From Neisseria macacae ATCC 33926 (GTDB taxonomy: Bacteria > Pseudomonadota > Gammaproteobacteria > Burkholderiales > Neisseriaceae): 64,000 nucleotides of DNA. Positions 49,425 through 57,837 of the stretch are shown in pieces. The first letter of the stretch is position 1. The number at the start of each line of letters is the position of its first letter. Under the pieces are notes generated by a model, which did not search any database, was not told where the DNA came from, and saw nothing but the letters and a program-made list of their open reading frames with translations. The position numbers and the translations under genes are program-made. The DNA lies in the NCBI RefSeq assembly GCF_022749495.1, contig NZ_CP094241.1, forward strand, positions 1,488,001-1,552,000, in the 5' to 3' direction.

Positions 49425-49658
49425 ATGCTGAACCAAATCCAGTTGAAACGTTACGCCGAATTATCAGGCTATACAGAAAAGGCTTTAAGGGACAAAATCA
49501 GCACCGGTGTTTGGGTAGAGGGACTCCACTACTACCGTGCGCCCGACCGCCACATCTTAATCAACGTAAAAGAGGTAGAAAATGGCAACGAAACGAATAC
49601 CAACCGGTGTAGTTATCCGCGATCGCAGTATCAAAATATGGTCCATGTATCGGGGTAA
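49425..49658 (+). CDS. Putative excisionase
   Basis: 77 residues from ATG 49425 (GGAGG 8 nt upstream). MerR-like small DNA-binding fold: QIQLKRYAELSGYTEKALRD, KISTGVWVEGLHYYRAPDRH, ILINVKEVE, a common layout of excisionases encoded just before an integrase. It overlaps the integrase start by 77 nt in another frame, which couples the two genes. Confidence 0.75.
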   Translation: MLNQIQLKRYAELSGYTEKALRDKISTGVWVEGLHYYRAPDRHILINVKEVENGNETNTNRCSYPRSQYQNMVHVSG

Positions 49659-50832
49659 ACGATGTTGGGAAAGCCTGCCGCTCAAGCCCACCACCGCTAA
49701 CATCCGGCACGCTACTAAACTCCGGGAAGAAGTATGCACCCGAATCGCCATCGGCGTATTCGACTACGCCGAATTCTTCCCCGATTCCAAACGGGCTGAA
49801 GAAACGGAGCGCAGCCCCTCCTTCCGTGAGATGGCCGAAGCCTGGCTAGCCACCGTTAACCAGCTATCCCACTCCACACTATCCCGCTATCGCGGCATGC
49901 TCAACAGCCACGTCCTGCCTAAAATTGGCGACATGCCGATAGACCGTATCCAGTACAGTACCCTAGCAGGGCTGCTGGCTACCTTAGACTGTAGCGAAAA
50001 AACTCGCAATAACGTCGCCACCGTTATTCGGCAGCCGTTTGTTCTTGTGCTCCGCGACGGTAGGATAAAAGACAACCCCGCCCAGCATCTAGCCAACGCC
50101 AAAGTGCAGAAAGAGCCGCCCGACCCGTTCACACTCGAAGAGGCCGAATCCATCCTAGACTACCTGAAAAACAAACCTGTGTTTCACAATTACTTCAAAC
50201 TGGCCTTTTTCAGCGGTATGCGTACCAGCGAGCTCATCGCCCTCACTTGGCAGGACATCGACTTCCAGAAGCAGTGCGTGCGCGTAAACAAAGCATCCGT
50301 GGCTGGCAAGCTGAAAAGTACTAAAACCCACAGCTACCGAGACATCGAACTCAATAGCCGCGCCTTGGAAGCCTTACGCAGGCAATGGCAAAGAACAGGA
50401 GGACTAGCAAGCGGATACGTTTTCATCAATCCAAAAACCGGCTGCCCGTTTGAGAACGACAAAGTACCTTGGAGACCGTGGCAGCACGCCATAAAAATAG
50501 CGGGGGTAAGGTACAGGAAACCCTACAACACCCGCCATACATTTGCCACACTCAACCTCATGGCCGGAGCCAACCCCATGTGGGTAGCCCGGCAGATGGG
50601 ACACAGCACCATGAAGATACTACTTGAAAACTATTCCCGCTGGATTGACTTGGCCGACAAGCAGCGTGAAAAGTCTAAAATCGAGCAGCTTTTTGATGGG
50701 AAATGTGCCAATAGTGTGCCAAAAAACACAGAAATGAAGATAAGTATAGGATACTTATCGGATATCTTGGTGGAGGCGGGGGGAATCGAACCCCCGTCCG
50801 GAAGTCCTCTACAGAGCGTTCTACATACTTAG
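49582..50832 (+). CDS. int: Tyrosine-recombinase integrase of the ssrA island
   Basis: 416 residues. N-terminal arm-binding region (RGKRCWESLPLKPTTANIRH), a SAM-like core-binding domain (MAEAWLATVNQLSHSTLSRY), and a catalytic domain with FFSGMRTSELIALTWQDID (Arg), YNTRHTFATLNLMAGANP (H-x-x-R), ARQMGHSTMKILLENYSRW (His and nucleophile Tyr). The reading frame runs on through attR into the ssrA sequence (VEAGGIEPPSGSPL), so its last 20 residues are encoded by the tmRNA gene's complement. Catalytic residues all present; likely functional. Confidence 0.93.
   Translation: MATKRIPTGVVIRDRSIKIWSMYRGKRCWESLPLKPTTANIRHATKLREEVCTRIAIGVFDYAEFFPDSKRAEETERSPSFREMAEAWLATVNQLSHSTLSRYRGMLNSHVLPKIGDMPIDRIQYSTLAGLLATLDCSEKTRNNVATVIRQPFVLVLRDGRIKDNPAQHLANAKVQKEPPDPFTLEEAESILDYLKNKPVFHNYFKLAFFSGMRTSELIALTWQDIDFQKQCVRVNKASVAGKLKSTKTHSYRDIELNSRALEALRRQWQRTGGLASGYVFINPKTGCPFENDKVPWRPWQHAIKIAGVRYRKPYNTRHTFATLNLMAGANPMWVARQMGHSTMKILLENYSRWIDLADKQREKSKIEQLFDGKCANSVPKNTEMKISIGYLSDILVEAGGIEPPSGSPLQSVLHT
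50704..50721. repeat. Two TGTGCCA repeats before the right att site
   Basis: TGTGCCA at 50704 and 50715, 45-60 bp inside the right junction and within the int gene. The same heptamer occurs three times just inside the left junction (4079-4109). Candidate integrase arm sites; inference only. Confidence 0.35.
50766..50793 (+). repeat. Right attachment repeat in the ssrA 3' end
   Basis: 28 bp matching 3959-3987 except for one G. It begins with the TGG complement of the tmRNA CCA end and covers the acceptor and T-arm part, the usual crossover zone for tmRNA-targeting integrases. Confidence 0.75.
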
Positions 50833-51130
50833 TCGTGTCTATTTAAAATCTCGTTCCTATCATGCCGACCGACAGGCCTTCTAGGAACCAGTTACCTTAA
50901 ATCTTATTTCCCGCCAAGTAACCCGGCGGAAAACCAGTCAATGTAGAATGACGTTGCGGTAGCTTGCGCTACACAGCCCATTGACCAACTGCTGCAACGG
51001 CAGGCCTTAAGCGGCCAGTGCGTAAGTTTCGTCGTTTGCGACTATTTAGATTCAGTGTTTTACGGGAAATCTGAGACCCCGGTATGCCCGCATCTGCTTT
51101 GCAACCCCCGTCGAAACCAAGATCGCCCCC
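50768..51130 (-). ncRNA. ssrA: Transfer-messenger RNA
   Basis: 363 nt. The 5' end GGGGGCGATCTTGG and the 3' end CCCCCCGCCTCCACCA pair as the tRNA-like acceptor stem; the T-arm GGTTCGATTCC is present. The tag frame (51007-51039, minus) reads ANDETYALAA and stop, the expected type for beta-proteobacteria. It rescues stalled ribosomes with SmpB. The gene is intact because the integrated island restored its 3' end. Confidence 0.96.
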
Positions 51131-51289
51131 AGATGGGAAAGGTCAATTATACGCATATCGTTATACTTTGCCAAGCAGGACTGTCTTGATGATGAGTTGG
51201 ATTGGGATGGTTGCAGAGATTCGAGGTCGTCTGAAAAATACAGTGAATTCGTTTATAATACCGCTTTCCGATTTTGAGCCTGTTTGAGC

Positions 51290-51721
51290 ATGAAAAAGGT
51301 TGAGAAGAATATCTTGGTTTTGCACAGCGCGGAGCAAATGTTTGAGTTGGTCGATAAGGTTGAAGACTATCCGAAATTTTTGCCCTGGTACAGTAAAACT
51401 GAAGTAATCGAACGAAAAAACAATGAGTTGAAAGCGCGTCTTTTTATGGACTATATGCGCGTGCGCCAATCATTTGCTACGCACAATCACAATATTCCCG
51501 GTAAGGAAATCCGAATGGATTTGTTGGAAGGACCTTTTAAAATCTTGCGGGGAACATGGAAATTCTTAGATTTGGGCGACGATATGTGCAAAGTTGAATT
51601 TAAATTGGAATATGAATTTTCCAACTCTGTCTTATCTGCCATGATTTCGCCTGTTTTCAGCCATTTGTCCGGAGCATTGGTTGATGCGTTCGTTAAAGAA
51701 GCGGATCGCCGTTATGCTTGA
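51290..51721 (+). CDS. ratA: RatA-like START-domain protein
   Basis: 143 residues of the polyketide cyclase/COQ10 START family: ILVLHSAEQMFELVDKVEDY, PKFLPWYSKTEVIER, and ALVDAFVKEADRRYA at the end. Called RatA (ribosome association) in E. coli; the related Coq10 binds ubiquinone. Start at ATG 51290 rather than the TTG six bases earlier. Its last bases overlap rnfH, the usual pair in beta- and gamma-proteobacteria. Confidence 0.9.
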   Translation: MKKVEKNILVLHSAEQMFELVDKVEDYPKFLPWYSKTEVIERKNNELKARLFMDYMRVRQSFATHNHNIPGKEIRMDLLEGPFKILRGTWKFLDLGDDMCKVEFKLEYEFSNSVLSAMISPVFSHLSGALVDAFVKEADRRYA

Positions 51722-51989
51722 GATTGAAGTCGTTTACGGTTTGCCTGACAAGCAAGTGTTGAAAAAAATGAATGTGCAAAATGGCTGCACGGCGCGTGAA
51801 GCGGTATGTCAAAGCGGGCTGGATGAAATATTTTCTGAATTGGACTTACAAATTGCTCCGCTGGGAATTTTTGGCAAATCAGTTAAAAGTGAGACGCTTC
51901 TTCGCGATAAAGACCGGATTGAGATTTATCGCCCATTATTGATCGATCCCAAAGAGGCACGCCGCAAACGTGTACAAAATCAGGATTGA
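51714..51989 (+). CDS. rnfH: RnfH family protein
   Basis: 91 residues, ubiquitin-like small protein: MLEIEVVYGLPDKQVLKKM, AREAVCQSGLDEIF, LGIFGKSV and DRIEIYRPLLIDPKEARRKR, the standard UPF0125/RnfH pattern. Start chosen at 51714 inside the ratA 3' end, matching the family N-terminus. A DUS hairpin follows. Confidence 0.92.
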   Translation: MLEIEVVYGLPDKQVLKKMNVQNGCTAREAVCQSGLDEIFSELDLQIAPLGIFGKSVKSETLLRDKDRIEIYRPLLIDPKEARRKRVQNQD

Positions 51990-51999
51990 TAGTTAACTT

Positions 52000-52032
52000 G
52001 GGTCGTCTGAAACCATTTTCAGACGACCTTTT
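52000..52032 (+). terminator. DUS-pair terminator after rnfH
   Basis: GGTCGTCTGAAA and TTTCAGACGACC around a short loop, then TTTT. AG-mucDUS dialect. Confidence 0.82.
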
Positions 52033-52073
52033 ATCGAAATTGACCGCATTTTCTGCGGTATTGAGAAATAATT

Positions 52074-52652
52074 ATGTCGAATAAAATCAAAATGATCGTC
52101 GGATTGGGAAATCCCGGGGGCGAATACGAACAAACCCGCCATAATGCAGGATTTTGGTTCTTAGACGAACTTGCGTGGCAGTGGAAAGTATCATTTAAAG
52201 AAGAGAAAAAATTCTTTGGTGAGGTGGCGCGGGCGAATCTGCCCGATGGCGATGTTTGGCTGCTTAAACCCATGACTTTTATGAATCGTTCCGGCCAATC
52301 TGTTACCGCACTCGCACAGTTTTACAAAATCAAGCCCGAAGAGATACTGGTTGTGCATGACGAATTGGACATTCCTTGCGGCCGTATCAAATTTAAACTT
52401 GGTGGCGGAAATGGGGGGCATAACGGCTTGAAAGATATCCAAGCCCGTCTTGGTACACCTGACTATTACCGTTTGCGTTTGGGTATAGATCATCCGGGTG
52501 ACCGTAACCTCGTTGTCGCTTATGTATTGAACAAGCCAAGCGCAGAACACCGCCAACAGATTGACGAGGCAATTGCCAAATCATTAAAAGCGATGCCGAA
52601 AATAATGGCAGGCGAATGGGAAGAAGCTACACGTTTCCTACACAGCAAGTAA
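52074..52652 (+). CDS. pth: Peptidyl-tRNA hydrolase
   Basis: 192 residues, full length. Catalytic and binding motifs: IVGLGNPGGEYEQTRHNAGF with the catalytic His in TRHNAG, LLKPMTFMNRSG, VVHDELDIPCGRIK and GGNGGHNGLKDI. It releases tRNA from prematurely dissociated peptidyl-tRNA, an essential function; backbone gene. Confidence 0.96.
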   Translation: MSNKIKMIVGLGNPGGEYEQTRHNAGFWFLDELAWQWKVSFKEEKKFFGEVARANLPDGDVWLLKPMTFMNRSGQSVTALAQFYKIKPEEILVVHDELDIPCGRIKFKLGGGNGGHNGLKDIQARLGTPDYYRLRLGIDHPGDRNLVVAYVLNKPSAEHRQQIDEAIAKSLKAMPKIMAGEWEEATRFLHSK

Positions 52653-52705
52653 ATAATATGTTGTGTACGTCATTATCCACCCTCCTCTTTTGAAAAATTC
52701 CCTAT

Positions 52706-52912
52706 ATGTCTCAGATTTTAGAATTAATCCAGAATGAACCCATCGGCGTAGTGGAAGAAACCCTTGATTTCCTGCTGTACGAATGCAGTATAGATGATGC
52801 ACCGACAACAGAGGAAGTTGAACAATGGTGCGACATATTGAACGGACGCGGCAACAAATTCATCCGCCTTGCGGCTATCTGCCAAACTTGGTTGGATGAG
52901 GAACAAAAATGA
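52706..52912 (+). CDS. Conserved small hypothetical protein
   Basis: 68 residues, acidic and helical (VVEETLDFLLYECSIDDAPT, VEQWCDILNGRGNKF, AAICQTWLDEEQK). No known domain. Its stop overlaps the vanZ-like start by 4 nt, so the two are translated together. Confidence 0.65.
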   Translation: MSQILELIQNEPIGVVEETLDFLLYECSIDDAPTTEEVEQWCDILNGRGNKFIRLAAICQTWLDEEQK

Positions 52913-53295
52913 AGTTTTACATCAATAAATTCAGTCTGTTGGCTATCGTTTGGTTTGTGGCCGGTATCTATTCTTTGATTTTCAAGGAATCTGGCAATAC
53001 GCCGCCACCGTTTCCCAATTTCGACAAAGTAGCCCACTTCGCTTTGTTTTTTGCCCAGATTTGGTTATTGGCAAAATCTTATATTCACGAAAAAGCAAAA
53101 ATTCCGTATCTCGGTTTGTTGATATTCGCACTTCTGTTTGCTGTTGGAAGCGAATGGGCTCAAGCCACTTTCACGACAACACGCGAAGGCTCTATCGGTG
53201 ACGGCATTGCAGACATGTTGGGTACAGGTGCCGCGCTGTGGGTTGCATCAAAAATTAATGCATCTAAAAATCCATCTTCCTCTCAATCCAATTAA
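52909..53295 (+). CDS. VanZ-family membrane protein
   Basis: 128 residues with about four hydrophobic segments and the VanZ-like pattern FDKVAHFALFFAQIWLL, then LFAVGSEWAQATF and GDGIADMLGTGAALW (the D-x-x-x-N/G motif of this family). Inner membrane; function unproven. The following 298 bp up to lutA holds no gene. Confidence 0.78.
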   Translation: MKFYINKFSLLAIVWFVAGIYSLIFKESGNTPPPFPNFDKVAHFALFFAQIWLLAKSYIHEKAKIPYLGLLIFALLFAVGSEWAQATFTTTREGSIGDGIADMLGTGAALWVASKINASKNPSSSQSN

Positions 53296-53593
53296 CTACC
53301 CTCCCCTATTTACTCTACAAAGCTATCTGAAAGCCGGGTCCAAATATATTTGTGAATCGCTCCTGACGGTTAGATAGGCTGTTCAATTCATTTATTAATA
53401 AACAAAATTACTTTTAAATATAATGATATCTATTCGCATGTAGGCATTAATATCTGTGAAATCAGCATTTCAGACGACCCATCAATCGTTTCCAATATTA
53501 TTTTTTAAAATTATACTTGACCGCCTACATGCAATTACTTAAAGTAGCCGTCTATTTATACAAAGAAAAACGGGTACTCCCGTTAACGAAAAA

Positions 53594-54373
53594 ATGAGCG
53601 CAATCACCCCACCCAAAATCACTAAATTCGACAGCAAGCCGACGGATGTTTATTTCTTCGGCACCTGCGTCCTCGATCTTTTCATGCCCGAAGCAGGCAT
53701 GGATGCCATTACTTTAATCGAGCAGCAAGGCATACGGGTTCATTACCCGATGGCGCAAAGTTGCTGCGGCCAACCCGCCTACTCTTCCGGTCATCCGACC
53801 GAGGCGTTTGATGTCGCCAAAGCGCAACTCGACCTTTTCCCTGAAAACTGGCCAATCGTCGTACCGTCCGGCTCGTGCGGCGGCATGATGAAACATCACT
53901 GGCCTACTCTGTTTAAAAATACAGAATACGAATCCAAAGCGGTTGATTGTGCCAACCGCATCATTGAGTTTACTCATTTCTTGCTTGCCATCGGCTATAA
54001 GCCTGAAGACAAAGGCGAACCGGTCAAAGTCGCCGTCCACACTTCCTGCGCCGCCCGCCGCGAAATGAATGTCCATATTTCAGGCTGGCAGTTGATTGAC
54101 GGCATGGAAAACGTTGAACGCATCGTTCACGACCATGAAAGCGAATGTTGCGGCTTCGGCGGTACATTCTCCGTCAAACAAGCCGATATTTCCGGCGCGA
54201 TGGTAACCGACAAAGTTGCCGCGCTGAAAGAAACCGGTGCGACCGAAATCATCAGCGCGGACTGCGGCTGCATGATGAACATCGGCGGCAAAATCGCTAA
54301 GGACGAACCGAATATGCCGCGTCCGAAACACATCGCATCCTTCTTGTTGGAACGCACCGGAGGCAAAGCATGA
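53594..54373 (+). CDS. lutA: L-lactate utilisation iron-sulfur protein LutA/LldE
   Basis: 259 residues with two CCG domains: YFFGTCVLDLFMPEAG then QSCCGQPAYSSGH, and HTSCAARREM then SECCGFGGTFSV with CGCMMN. These cysteine motifs bind iron-sulfur clusters. With LutB and LutC it forms the LUD-type L-lactate oxidising complex that feeds electrons to the chain at the membrane. Stop overlaps the next start by 4 nt: a tight operon. Confidence 0.93.
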   Translation: MSAITPPKITKFDSKPTDVYFFGTCVLDLFMPEAGMDAITLIEQQGIRVHYPMAQSCCGQPAYSSGHPTEAFDVAKAQLDLFPENWPIVVPSGSCGGMMKHHWPTLFKNTEYESKAVDCANRIIEFTHFLLAIGYKPEDKGEPVKVAVHTSCAARREMNVHISGWQLIDGMENVERIVHDHESECCGFGGTFSVKQADISGAMVTDKVAALKETGATEIISADCGCMMNIGGKIAKDEPNMPRPKHIASFLLERTGGKA

Positions 54374-55071
54374 GCGCGCGCGAAAATATTTTGGCAAAAC
54401 TGAAAAAAGCCGACGCATTGCCGATGGAAGAGCCTGCGGTTTTCGATTATTACCGTGAAATGGGTGTTTCTTGGGACAGCGAAGTTGAGCGCCTGAAACA
54501 TTGGGCTGCCGCTATGCGCGCCGTCAAAACTGAAATTTATTGGGTGACCAAAACCGGCTGGCCGCAAGTATTCCGTCAAGCAGCCGAAGGCAAAGGTTTG
54601 AAAAACATCCTGCTGCCGTTGGCGACTGAACACGGACAAATCGCCCGTGCCGCGCTGGTGGACAGCAATATCGAACCGATTGCTTTCGAGCGCGAAATCG
54701 ATACTTGGAAAACTGAGTTTTTCGCGAACATCGATGCAGGCTTTAGCGGCTCGCAATGCGGCATCGCCCGCACCGGTACGCTGATGCTGTTTTCCAGCCC
54801 TGAAGAGCCGCGTACTTTAAGCCTTGTTCCGCCCGTGCATTTCTGCCTGTTTGATACGGCGAAAATGTATAACGAATTTCACAACGCCGTCGAAGGTGAA
54901 AAACTGGTGGAAAACGGTATGTCGACCAATGTTTTCCTGATTTCCGGCCCGTCCAAAACCGCAGACATCCAACTGACGCTTGCTTATGGCGCACACGGTC
55001 CACGTGATTTGGTCATTCTCGCCATCCTGCCTGACCACATTTCCCCTGCCGATTTGGAGGAAAACGCATGA
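54370..55071 (+). CDS. lutC: L-lactate utilisation protein LutC/LldG
   Basis: 233-residue LUD-domain protein: SARENILAKLKKADALP at the start, GSQCGIARTGTLMLFSS and LVPPVHFCLFDTAKMY, and ISGPSKTADIQLTLAYGAHG at the end, all typical of LutC. Overlaps both neighbours by 4 nt. Here it lies between lutA and lutB (order A-C-B) rather than last. Confidence 0.9.
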   Translation: MSARENILAKLKKADALPMEEPAVFDYYREMGVSWDSEVERLKHWAAAMRAVKTEIYWVTKTGWPQVFRQAAEGKGLKNILLPLATEHGQIARAALVDSNIEPIAFEREIDTWKTEFFANIDAGFSGSQCGIARTGTLMLFSSPEEPRTLSLVPPVHFCLFDTAKMYNEFHNAVEGEKLVENGMSTNVFLISGPSKTADIQLTLAYGAHGPRDLVILAILPDHISPADLEENA

Positions 55072-56528
55072 CTACGCAAACCATCAAGTTCCACATGAAG
55101 CCGGAAACTTTCAAACAAAACGCCGCAATTTCCCTTCAAGACAAGCCTTTGCGTAAGAGTCTGCGTACCGCGATGGATATGCTGATGACCAAGCGCAAAG
55201 CCGTTTTGAGCGACGAAGAAGAGCTGCAAAGCCTGCGTGATTTGTGCGAACACGTCCGTCAGCGCTCATTGTCTAAATTGCCCGCCCTACTGGAGCAATT
55301 GGAAGAAAACCTGACTAAGCTAGGCGTAAAAGTACACTGGGCGGAAACGCCGGCCGAAGCCTGCGAAATCATCCACGACATCATTACTGCCAAAAACGGC
55401 AAGCTGATGGTCAAAGGCAAATCTATGGTCAGCGAGGAAATCGAGCTGAACCATTATCTTGAAGCAAAAGGCATTAAAGCAGTGGAAAGCGACTTGGGCG
55501 AGTTTATCGTCCAAATGGCAGGCGAAAAACCGACCCATATCGTGATGCCCGCCATTCACAAAACCAAAGAACAGGTTAGCGAACTTTTCCACCAAAATCT
55601 TGGAACTCCGCTTACGGACGATGTAGACCAACTGACCGGCTTCGCCCGCAAAGCCCTGCGCGATATTTACAGCACTGCCGATGTCGGTTTGAGCGGCGTA
55701 AACTTTGCTGTTGCTGAAACAGGTACACTGTGTCTGGTGGAAAACGAAGGCAACGGTCGCTTGAGTACTACCGTACCGCCCGTGCATATCGCCATTACCG
55801 GTATTGAAAAAGTTGTGGCGAAATTGTCCGACATTCCTCCCTTATACAGCCTACTGCCACGTTCCGCCATCGGTCAGAACATTACCACCTATTTCAACAT
55901 GATTACCGGCCCGCGCCGCAGCAAAGAGCTGGACGGTCCGCAGGAAATGCACTTGGTTCTGCTCGACAATGGACGCAGCCAAGCCTACGCCGAAGACCAA
56001 ATGCGCCGAACCTTGCAATGTATCCGTTGTGGCGCGTGTATGAACCATTGTCCGGTTTATACCCGTATCGGTGGCGCGGCATACGGCACAACCTATCCCG
56101 GTCCTATCGGCGAGATTATTTCTCCGCACCTGTTGGGTCTGGATGCCACCCGCGACCTGCCAACCGCCTGCACCATGTGCGGCGCGTGCGTGGAAGTCTG
56201 TCCGGTACGCATCCCGATTACCGAGCAAATGCAGCGTCTGCGCGTTGAAGCGCAACGTTCACCGTCCGAAGTCGTACCGCATCCTATCCGCGGACAAGGT
56301 GCATCGCATACCTTCGGCGAACAAATGGCATGGCGCACATTCAACGGCATTTTCAGCGGCAGCAAAGCCTACCGTGCCTTCGGTTGGGCGGCCACCAAAT
56401 TCCGTGCATTGACGCCAAGCAAGCAAATGGGCTGGACGGACAACCGCGTTCCGATGAAACCTGCCAAGAAAACGCTGCATGAAATGATGGCGGAAAAGGA
56501 AAAAATGCGCCAAAAAGAAAAAGCGTAA
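55068..56528 (+). CDS. lutB: L-lactate utilisation iron-sulfur protein LutB/LldF
   Basis: 486 residues. N-terminal LUD domain (LMVKGKSMVSEEIELN, LSGVNFAVAETGTLCLVENE, GPRRSKELDGPQEMHLVLLD) followed by two 4Fe-4S motifs, CIRCGACMNHCPVY and CTMCGACVEVCPVR. The C-terminus is charged (KTLHEMMAEKEKMRQKEK). Last gene of the lut operon; lactate is a main carbon source of Neisseria on mucosa. Confidence 0.93.
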   Translation: MTTQTIKFHMKPETFKQNAAISLQDKPLRKSLRTAMDMLMTKRKAVLSDEEELQSLRDLCEHVRQRSLSKLPALLEQLEENLTKLGVKVHWAETPAEACEIIHDIITAKNGKLMVKGKSMVSEEIELNHYLEAKGIKAVESDLGEFIVQMAGEKPTHIVMPAIHKTKEQVSELFHQNLGTPLTDDVDQLTGFARKALRDIYSTADVGLSGVNFAVAETGTLCLVENEGNGRLSTTVPPVHIAITGIEKVVAKLSDIPPLYSLLPRSAIGQNITTYFNMITGPRRSKELDGPQEMHLVLLDNGRSQAYAEDQMRRTLQCIRCGACMNHCPVYTRIGGAAYGTTYPGPIGEIISPHLLGLDATRDLPTACTMCGACVEVCPVRIPITEQMQRLRVEAQRSPSEVVPHPIRGQGASHTFGEQMAWRTFNGIFSGSKAYRAFGWAATKFRALTPSKQMGWTDNRVPMKPAKKTLHEMMAEKEKMRQKEKA

Positions 56529-56590
56529 AGCTGAAAATCGATAAAGACGTATATTTGCCATCTAAACGGCAAAGGTCGTCTGAAAATCAT

Positions 56591-56646
56591 AAACTGCACA
56601 TTAGTAAGCCGGATACCAAATCCAGCTTGATCATGTGCAGTTTTTT
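56591..56646 (+). terminator. Terminator after the lut operon
   Basis: AAACTGCACA and TGTGCAGTTT pair across about 35 nt and end in six T. A single DUS (56573-56585) lies just upstream. Confidence 0.75.
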
Positions 56647-56726
56647 ATAACTTAATAGGCATATCTAGGATATATATAGTCAATTAAAAACAAAATGGTA
56701 CAATACTCAATTTTTAAGGTCTAACC

Positions 56727-57077
56727 ATGGCATACTCTGCGGACTTAAGAAACAAAGCTTTAAACTATTACGAACAATGCAAAAACATCAGCCAAACCGC
56801 AGCAACGTTTAACTTGTCAAGAAACACGCTTTACCTGTGGATTCGCCTTAAAAAACAAACAGGCAGCCTAAAACATCAAGTTACCGGTCTAAATGCCGTC
56901 AAATTGGATAGGCAAAAACTGGCTCAATATGTTGGGCAACACCCGGATGCCTATCTGCATGAAATCGCCAAACATTTTGATTGTACGCCAGCCGCCGTTT
57001 GCTATGCACTCAAACAGATGGGGATGACGCGCAAAAAAAGACCACCACTTACAAAGAACAAGACCCGGCCAAAGTAA
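56727..57077 (+). CDS. IS630-family transposase, N-terminal HTH part
   Basis: 116 residues, identical in layout to the copy A frame: ISQTAATFNLSRNTLYLWIR helix-turn-helix and a second DNA-binding unit. Overlaps the DDE frame at the A7 slippery run (57033-57039). Confidence 0.88.
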   Translation: MAYSADLRNKALNYYEQCKNISQTAATFNLSRNTLYLWIRLKKQTGSLKHQVTGLNAVKLDRQKLAQYVGQHPDAYLHEIAKHFDCTPAAVCYALKQMGMTRKKRPPLTKNKTRPK

Positions 57078-57574
57078 CGCATTATTTGACACAGCTGGCC
57101 GAATTTTCCGACTACCAACGCGTTTATTTGGATGAAACAGGATTTGACCGCTACCTGTTCCGTCCCTATGCCCGCAGCCCGAAAGGGCAAATAGTGAAAG
57201 CGCAGATAAGTGGAAAAAGATACCGACGCTTATCTCTGGTGTCCGCACAAGTCGGCAACCGGCTGATTGCTCCGATGGTTTATCAAAATACGATGACCGG
57301 AGTCTTTTTTGAAGCGTGGTTTCAGCAATGCCTACTGCCCGCATTGACTCAAAAATCGGTGATTATTTTAGATAATGCACGATTTCACCGTATGGGTGTC
57401 TTACGGGAAATGGCGGAAAAATGGGGACATAAGGTATTGCCTCTTGCACCTTATTCACCTGAGCTCAACCCGATTGAGAAGGTGTGGGCGAATATTAAGC
57501 GGTATCTGCGAACCGTATTGTCTGATTACGCCCGATTTGACAATGCGTTACTGTCCTATTTTGATTTTAATTGA
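56981..57574 (+). CDS. IS630-family transposase, DDE part
   Basis: Catalytic frame with VYLDETGFDRYLFRPYARS, VIILDNARFHRMG and YSPELNPIEKVWANIK. Two residues differ from copy A after the Arg-Ser (PKGQ here, LRGQ there). Expected to be made as a frameshift fusion with the upstream frame. Confidence 0.88.
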   Translation: MYASRRLLCTQTDGDDAQKKTTTYKEQDPAKVTHYLTQLAEFSDYQRVYLDETGFDRYLFRPYARSPKGQIVKAQISGKRYRRLSLVSAQVGNRLIAPMVYQNTMTGVFFEAWFQQCLLPALTQKSVIILDNARFHRMGVLREMAEKWGHKVLPLAPYSPELNPIEKVWANIKRYLRTVLSDYARFDNALLSYFDFN

Positions 57575-57575
57575 C

Positions 57576-57732
57576 TATAGTAGATTAACTTTAAACCAGT
57601 ACGGCGTTGCCTCGCCTTAGCTCAAAGAGAACGATTCTCTAAGGTGCTGAAGCACCAAGTGAATCGGTTCCGTACTATCTGTACTGTCTGCGGCTTCATC
57701 GCCTTGTCCTGATTTAAATTTAATCCACTATA
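57576..57732. repeat. Full-length Correia element (CREE/NEMIS)
   Basis: 157 bp with terminal repeats TATAGTAGATTAAC and TTTAATCCACTATA. The inside holds the characteristic GGTGCTGAAGCACC and GAGAACGATTCTC palindromes. Such elements are RNase III substrates when transcribed and can carry promoters. Its left tip abuts the IS630 copy. Confidence 0.92.
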
Positions 57733-57751
57733 AAAAGAGTTTTCAAGGATA

Positions 57752-57811
57752 AAGGTCGTCTGAAACCGTGTTTGAAGCATTGGCTTTGTAAACACAGTTT
57801 TCAGACGACCT
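57752..57811. terminator. DUS-pair hairpin before bioB
   Basis: AGGTCGTCTGAAAC and GTTTTCAGACGACCT with a loop of about 34 nt that has its own short stem (GTGTTT/AAACAC). Serves as terminator for bioB from the right. Confidence 0.7.
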
Positions 57812-57837
57812 TGTTTATTGGGAATAGGCAAAAACGA

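Larger units (their letters stand above)
56677..57577 (+). mobile_element. IS630-family element, copy B
   Basis: 901 bp, terminal repeats beginning TAGTCAATTAAAA on both ends and a TA duplication (56675-56676 and 57578-57579). Nearly identical to copy A. Its right TA is the first TA of a Correia element, so it appears to have inserted at that element's tip. Confidence 0.92.

Noticed and set aside
51290..51989. ratA-rnfH as a toxin-antitoxin pair
   Set aside because: The name is historical; the pair is widely conserved backbone and shows no mobile-element context of its own.
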